This document shows positions 41,333 to 45,200 of a DNA stretch of 45,200 nt, piece after piece (the first letter of the stretch is position 1; each line of letters begins with the position of its first letter). The translations under genes and the position numbers were made by a program. Source of the DNA: Candidatus Latescibacterota bacterium (lineage in GTDB: Bacteria > Latescibacterota > UBA2968 > GCA-2709665); the NCBI GenBank assembly GCA_021295655.1, contig JAGWBX010000011.1:1-45200 (forward strand), in the 5' to 3' direction. Below the pieces are notes generated by a model. It had not been told where the DNA came from. It searched no databases and saw only the letters and a list, made by a program, of their open reading frames with translations.

Positions 41333-42778
41333 TCATTCCCGGCCGCTCAGGACGTCCCTTGCTACCTGCCGATCGTCAAAGTGAATCTTCTGTCCTCCGA
41401 CATCCTGGTAATCTTCATGCCCCTTCCCCGCGATGACGACAAGATCGCCGCCCGCAGCATTTTCGATGGCCAGTGAAATCGCCTTTCGCCGGTCAACTTC
41501 AACGAGGTGGTCCGCACCGCCGACACCCGCCACGACGTCCCTGAGTATCGAGTCCGGGTCTTCGGTCCTGGGATTGTCGGACGTCACAACGGTCAGATCG
41601 GACATCCGAGCGGAAATCCGTCCCATTTGCGGCCGCTTTCCGCGATCACGATCGCCACCGCATCCAAACACGCAGATCAGTCGCCCTTCCGTAAACTCGC
41701 GGGCCGCCCTCAGGACATTTCCAAGTGCGTCGGGAGTATGCGCATAGTCCACAATCACGCTGAAATTCTGTCCTTCCTGAATGCTCTCAAAACGACCAGG
41801 CACCTGCACGTCCCTGATGGCAACGGCAATCGTTTCCGCGTCTACATCCATTGCCAGACCCGCGGCAATTGCAGCGGCGGCGTTCATCTGATGGAACCGA
41901 CCCTGCAGCGCAAGCGTGAGTTGCAGGGATCCCCAGGGCGTTTCAAGATCCATGCGGGTCCCGCGTCCGTCCGTTTCAGCTTTCGCGATTCGTACATCGG
42001 CGGACGGGGACCGGCCGTAGGACACGGCCCTGGCGCTGCAGTTGCTCAACAGACGGTCGGTCGCCTCGTCGTCTGCGTTGACCACTGCAAGCGCATTCGG
42101 AATCAAGTTGTCAAAGAGCAGCTTCTTGGCGGCCAGGTAGGATTCCAACGAACCGTGAAAATCCAGATGGTCCCGGGAAAAATTGGTAAAGACCGCCGCA
42201 TCGAACGCGATGCCCTGTACCCTGTCCAGCGCCAGCCCGTGCGACGTAACTTCCATCACCGCCGCGGTGCAGCCGCTGTCCGTCATTTCTCTCAACAACC
42301 GCTGCAGATCGTGTGCTTCAGGCGTTCCGATGACCGACGGCATCCGGCGGCCGCCCAAACGGTATTCAACCGTCCCGAGCAATCCGCAGTCTCCGACTGC
42401 TGCCGCCAGCGACGCCTGTATCAGCATTGCCGTCGTGGTTTTCCCGTTCGTCCCCGTTACTCCCACCATCCGCAGTTTTCGCGACGGCGACTCGTAGTAA
42501 TGTTCCGCGAATACGCCCAGCGCCTTCCGCGTTGACGGCACCCGGACAACGGCAACGTCCGCCTGGACCGGTTCTTCAACGACAACCGCAACGGCTCCCG
42601 CGGCAATCGCCTGCGGCACGAAGCGATGCCGGTCCTCAAGCTGTCCGCCCCTGATGGCGACGAAAAGGTCGCCCGGTTCCACCCTGCGCGAATCCGTGGC
42701 CAGACCCGTAACCCGGGGATTGCCCGGATGAAGCCATTGCGCTCCTGGAATCCGGCAAATGAAGTCGACCAGCCGCAT
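41333..42778 (-). CDS. murE: UDP-MurNAc-L-Ala-D-Glu--meso-diaminopimelate ligase
   Basis: A 481-residue Mur ligase adding the third residue. TDSRRVEPGDLFVAI, GVTGTNGKTTTAML, EVTSHGLALDRV, FTNFSRDHLDFHGS with the metal ligands and VDYAHTPDAL are family signatures. SDNPRTEDP has the DNPR motif that selects meso-diaminopimelate over lysine, as in most diderms. The start at 42778 is taken 13 bp after the ftsI stop; the 45-codon extension overlaps ftsI and is not credible. The ribosome site is weak, so coupling to ftsI is likely. Confidence 0.95.
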   Translation of the reverse strand: MRLVDFICRIPGAQWLHPGNPRVTGLATDSRRVEPGDLFVAIRGGQLEDRHRFVPQAIAAGAVAVVVEEPVQADVAVVRVPSTRKALGVFAEHYYESPSRKLRMVGVTGTNGKTTTAMLIQASLAAAVGDCGLLGTVEYRLGGRRMPSVIGTPEAHDLQRLLREMTDSGCTAAVMEVTSHGLALDRVQGIAFDAAVFTNFSRDHLDFHGSLESYLAAKKLLFDNLIPNALAVVNADDEATDRLLSNCSARAVSYGRSPSADVRIAKAETDGRGTRMDLETPWGSLQLTLALQGRFHQMNAAAAIAAGLAMDVDAETIAVAIRDVQVPGRFESIQEGQNFSVIVDYAHTPDALGNVLRAAREFTEGRLICVFGCGGDRDRGKRPQMGRISARMSDLTVVTSDNPRTEDPDSILRDVVAGVGGADHLVEVDRRKAISLAIENAAGGDLVVIAGKGHEDYQDVGGQKIHFDDRQVARDVLSGRE

Positions 42779-42791
42779 AACATGGCTTTTG

Positions 42792-44888
42792 TCATATGTC
42801 GCCTGGAATCGGCGTGTGCTGCGGGCTGCACACGACATTGCAGGTCGTGCCGCGGACAACCAGCATCCCGGCGCCGGGGGTCTGGGATACGACTCGCCCG
42901 CTGCCCGAAGCACTCACCGCCAGTCCTGACGACGTCAATTGAACCACAGCCTGGCGCAATGGCACCCCCAACACATTGGGCGTCGCGACGTAGTCGTCGG
43001 TCTTCCCGGAGTCTGCTGCAACGGCCGTGTGCCGCGGCTCAACGGTCCCGCTGGAGGGGGCCTTAACTTTATCCGACAATATCGTGCGCTCGTTTGCCCG
43101 GATCGGCTTGATACCGTGTCGATCCATGACCCGCTTCGCGACATTCCGGGACAATCCCGCCAATACGGGCCTGGATGCCTTGACGGCTGCGTCCTCGCGG
43201 GCTTCAGCGACTGCCCGATGTCTCACTTCCGTGTCACGCAGACTCAAAATGCGTTGCATAATGCGGCTGAAGACCGGCGCCGCCACTTTGCTGCCCCAGC
43301 GAATGCCCTTAGGGCTGTCTACAATCACAATACATACGAATTCGGCGCGTTCTACCGGCAAAAAGCCGATGAACGAGGATACATACCGGTCTGGGTCATA
43401 GCCTCGTCCCCCTTCTCTTGCCCGCTGCGCGGTGCCCGTTTTCCCGGCTACGCGATAACCGGGTACCCGTCCGTTTTTGCCAGTGCCTCGCAGCACGACC
43501 CCTTCAAGGACTTCGGCGACGTTTCTTGCCGTCTCTTCGGAAACGACCTCGCGCAGAACATGGGGCCGTTCGGACACCCAGGCGCCGTCAGGTGAACGGC
43601 GGCGATAGATGCGTGGGGCCATTAAGCGACCGCCGTTGGCGATTGCGCCGTAGGCCATCGACATCTGCAATGCCGTTACGCCGATTTCCTGTCCGATCGA
43701 CATCGATGCCAGCGTTCTTCCGGACCAATGTGTCGGTTTTTTTACGTTTCCCGTCACTTCACCTGGCAGATCCACGGTTGTCATGCTTCCAAATCCGAAC
43801 AGCCGGACATATTCATACAGACCTGACTTTTCCAGCTTACGAGCGATTTTTGCGGTACCAATGTTGCTTGACTCTTCGACAACCTGCTGGACCGTCAGCC
43901 ATCCACATGGATGTGTGTCTCGAATAAAGCCGCCGGGAACCCGCATCCGGCCGAACTCACAAAAGATGCGATCTTCCCGTTGCCACAGGCCTTCCTGCAG
44001 TCCTCCCGCCACGGCGACCACTTTGAACGTGGATCCCGGCTCGAAGATATCGGTCACCGCGCGATTGCGTCGGACCGCGGCATCGTATTTGCCGAAATGA
44101 TTGGGATCGTACAGCGGCACATTGGCCATCGCCAGGATTTCACCCGACCGGGGCGAGGTGACGATTGCAATACCGTTCACTGCCTGGAATTCCGACACGG
44201 CGGCAGCCAACTCCTCTTCCACGATCGACTGGTAATCGACGTCCAGGGTCAACATCACATCCTCGCCGTCATCGGGCATTCTCCGCACAACACCCAGAGC
44301 GCCCAGCGCTTCGCCGCGTGCGTCCCGCCTGGACGTCATATCTCCGGGTTCGCCCTCCAACAGTGAATTGCAGGCAAGTTCCACGCCTTCTATGCCCAGA
44401 TTGTCGATGTCGGTGTACCCCAGAACCTGTCCCGCAAGCTCTCCCATCGGATAGGTTCGCTTCATCTCGACAATGCGACCCACACCCTTCGGCAACGGAT
44501 CCTGTCGCGGGTCGCTGAACACCTTTCTAGCCAGCCAGACAAATCGCTTCTCTTGAAGCCGCCGCAGCAGTTCGGCATTTTCCTCGCCATCGTTACCGGA
44601 AAACCGCACGGCGATGGAACGGAGGCTGTCCAGCTCGGCAACCTTGTTGACAAAGAACGATTGGGCTTCCAGGTTCGTTGCGAGTACCCGGCCCTTACGG
44701 TCCAGGATACGACCGCGGTTCGCCTGCAATACCGTCCGCGTTTCGTGCTGCCTCTTTGCACGTGCGCTATAGACGTCGCCCGTCCAGACCTGAAGCGCAG
44801 TCAATCTGTACGTCAGGACCAGAACGAAGATACCGCCCAGCAGGCAGATGGCTTTCTGCCGGCGAATGTGGCGCACTTCAATCCGCAT
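42792..44888 (-). CDS. ftsI: Penicillin-binding protein 3-type transpeptidase FtsI with PASTA domain
   Basis: A 698-residue class B PBP cross-linking septal peptidoglycan. One membrane anchor (ICLLGGIFVLVLTYRL, about 14-30) is followed by the pedestal domain (NRGRILDRKGRVLATN) and the transpeptidase domain with EPGSTFKVV (SxxK, Ser286/Lys289), SSN in VVEESSNIGTAK, and KTGTAQ. A C-terminal PASTA domain (TPNVLGVPLRQAVVQLTSSGL, about 635-690) may bind glycan or stem peptide; E. coli FtsI lacks it, but several phyla have it. It begins 3 bp after the ftsL stop. Confidence 0.94.
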   Translation of the reverse strand: MRIEVRHIRRQKAICLLGGIFVLVLTYRLTALQVWTGDVYSARAKRQHETRTVLQANRGRILDRKGRVLATNLEAQSFFVNKVAELDSLRSIAVRFSGNDGEENAELLRRLQEKRFVWLARKVFSDPRQDPLPKGVGRIVEMKRTYPMGELAGQVLGYTDIDNLGIEGVELACNSLLEGEPGDMTSRRDARGEALGALGVVRRMPDDGEDVMLTLDVDYQSIVEEELAAAVSEFQAVNGIAIVTSPRSGEILAMANVPLYDPNHFGKYDAAVRRNRAVTDIFEPGSTFKVVAVAGGLQEGLWQREDRIFCEFGRMRVPGGFIRDTHPCGWLTVQQVVEESSNIGTAKIARKLEKSGLYEYVRLFGFGSMTTVDLPGEVTGNVKKPTHWSGRTLASMSIGQEIGVTALQMSMAYGAIANGGRLMAPRIYRRRSPDGAWVSERPHVLREVVSEETARNVAEVLEGVVLRGTGKNGRVPGYRVAGKTGTAQRAREGGRGYDPDRYVSSFIGFLPVERAEFVCIVIVDSPKGIRWGSKVAAPVFSRIMQRILSLRDTEVRHRAVAEAREDAAVKASRPVLAGLSRNVAKRVMDRHGIKPIRANERTILSDKVKAPSSGTVEPRHTAVAADSGKTDDYVATPNVLGVPLRQAVVQLTSSGLAVSASGSGRVVSQTPGAGMLVVRGTTCNVVCSPQHTPIPGDI

Positions 44889-44891
44889 GGT

Positions 44892-45200
44892 TCAGTTTCT
44901 GCGACCGGAAAGCGCGTTGCGGCCCGGTTGCCGGTCCAGGTAGAGGTTTTGCGGTGGACCCTGGGGAAAAACCATCCCGAGTCTGTTTGTGGCGATCTCC
45001 CGGATTCTACTGCTTCTTCGGAGTCCCGACATTTCTGCCCGAAGACGTTCCTGCTCTCGGAGAAGCTGCTGGTACTCGGTTCGAAGCCGCGAGATCTCGT
45101 CGCCCTGCCGTACGGTCTGCGCCTGCGCCCAGAGATAACCCAGGAGACCCAGAACCACCAGCGCCAGGGTCAGGAATACGTACCGATAACCACCCGATGT
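44892..45200 (-). CDS. ftsL: FtsL-like septum protein (N-terminus beyond the window)
   Basis: The frame stays open to the right edge, so the gene is partial. What is visible: a hydrophobic segment (YVFLTLALVVLGLLGYLWA), then a coiled coil (ISRLRTEYQQLLREQERLRAEMSGL) and a short tail with IREIATNRLGMVFP, as in FtsL/DivIC proteins. It would join FtsQ and FtsB in the complex that activates FtsW-FtsI. Its position just before ftsI is the usual one. rsmH and mraZ are expected further right. Confidence 0.82.
   Translation of the reverse strand, partial: TSGGYRYVFLTLALVVLGLLGYLWAQAQTVRQGDEISRLRTEYQQLLREQERLRAEMSGLRRSSRIREIATNRLGMVFPQGPPQNLYLDRQPGRNALSGRRN

Overview
The window is a bacterial chromosome segment of roughly 58-60% GC, falling to about 40% in the first 0.8 kb. 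The organism is most likely an uncultured member of the FCB side of the bacterial tree (Latescibacterota-like, or a neighbour such as Poribacteria). The pointers are a TPR plus GWxTD protein, three Gfo/Idh/MocA oxidoreductases, a dockerin-bearing beta-propeller, a sialidase-like protein, and a division/cell-wall cluster of diderm type with a meso-DAP-type MurE. This placement is inference from gene content; no rRNA or tRNA gene is present to settle it.

Left part (1-12.3 kb), accessory: a low-GC export operon (HlyD-type adaptor, then an ABC permease that stops at 231 residues); a repeat-rich gap; a probable structured RNA gene with its own consensus promoter and terminator (2538-2819); a sialidase-like plus TIM-barrel-like gene pair; a 985-residue helicase IV-like protein with an internal nuclease-like segment and C-terminal zinc ribbons; an NhaC-type Na+/H+ antiporter; a broken Rpn-like fragment; and a MNT/HEPN pair. 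Palindromic repeats cluster here.

Middle part (12.3-31.6 kb), metabolic and envelope: a one-direction minus-strand run of Gfo/Idh oxidoreductase, coupled small ORF, dockerin/propeller protein, second oxidoreductase, class III aminotransferase, and E1 alpha and beta of a 2-oxoacid dehydrogenase without E2 or E3. Next come an esterase divergent from the GWxTD protein, then a minus-strand run of MoaB, purple-acid-phosphatase-like lipoprotein, HDAC-family deacetylase, prephenate dehydratase and aminotransferase. The last two overlap by ATGA and probably make phenylalanine. An opine-dehydrogenase-like gene and a third Gfo/Idh gene converge before the dcw cluster.

Right part (31.7-45.2 kb): the division and cell wall cluster on the minus strand, transcribed ftsL, ftsI, murE, murF, ftsW, murG, murC, murB, ftsQ, ftsA, ftsZ. 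mraY and murD, normally between murF and ftsW, are absent; only 61 bp separate those two genes. Together these genes make and polymerise the peptidoglycan precursor and build the Z ring. ftsL runs off the right edge.

Most promising unexplained signals: the RNA gene at 2538-2819, a roughly 40-nt intergenic repeat at 30.6 and 37.5 kb whose hairpin stem changes in a compensatory way, and the helicase-nuclease fusion.
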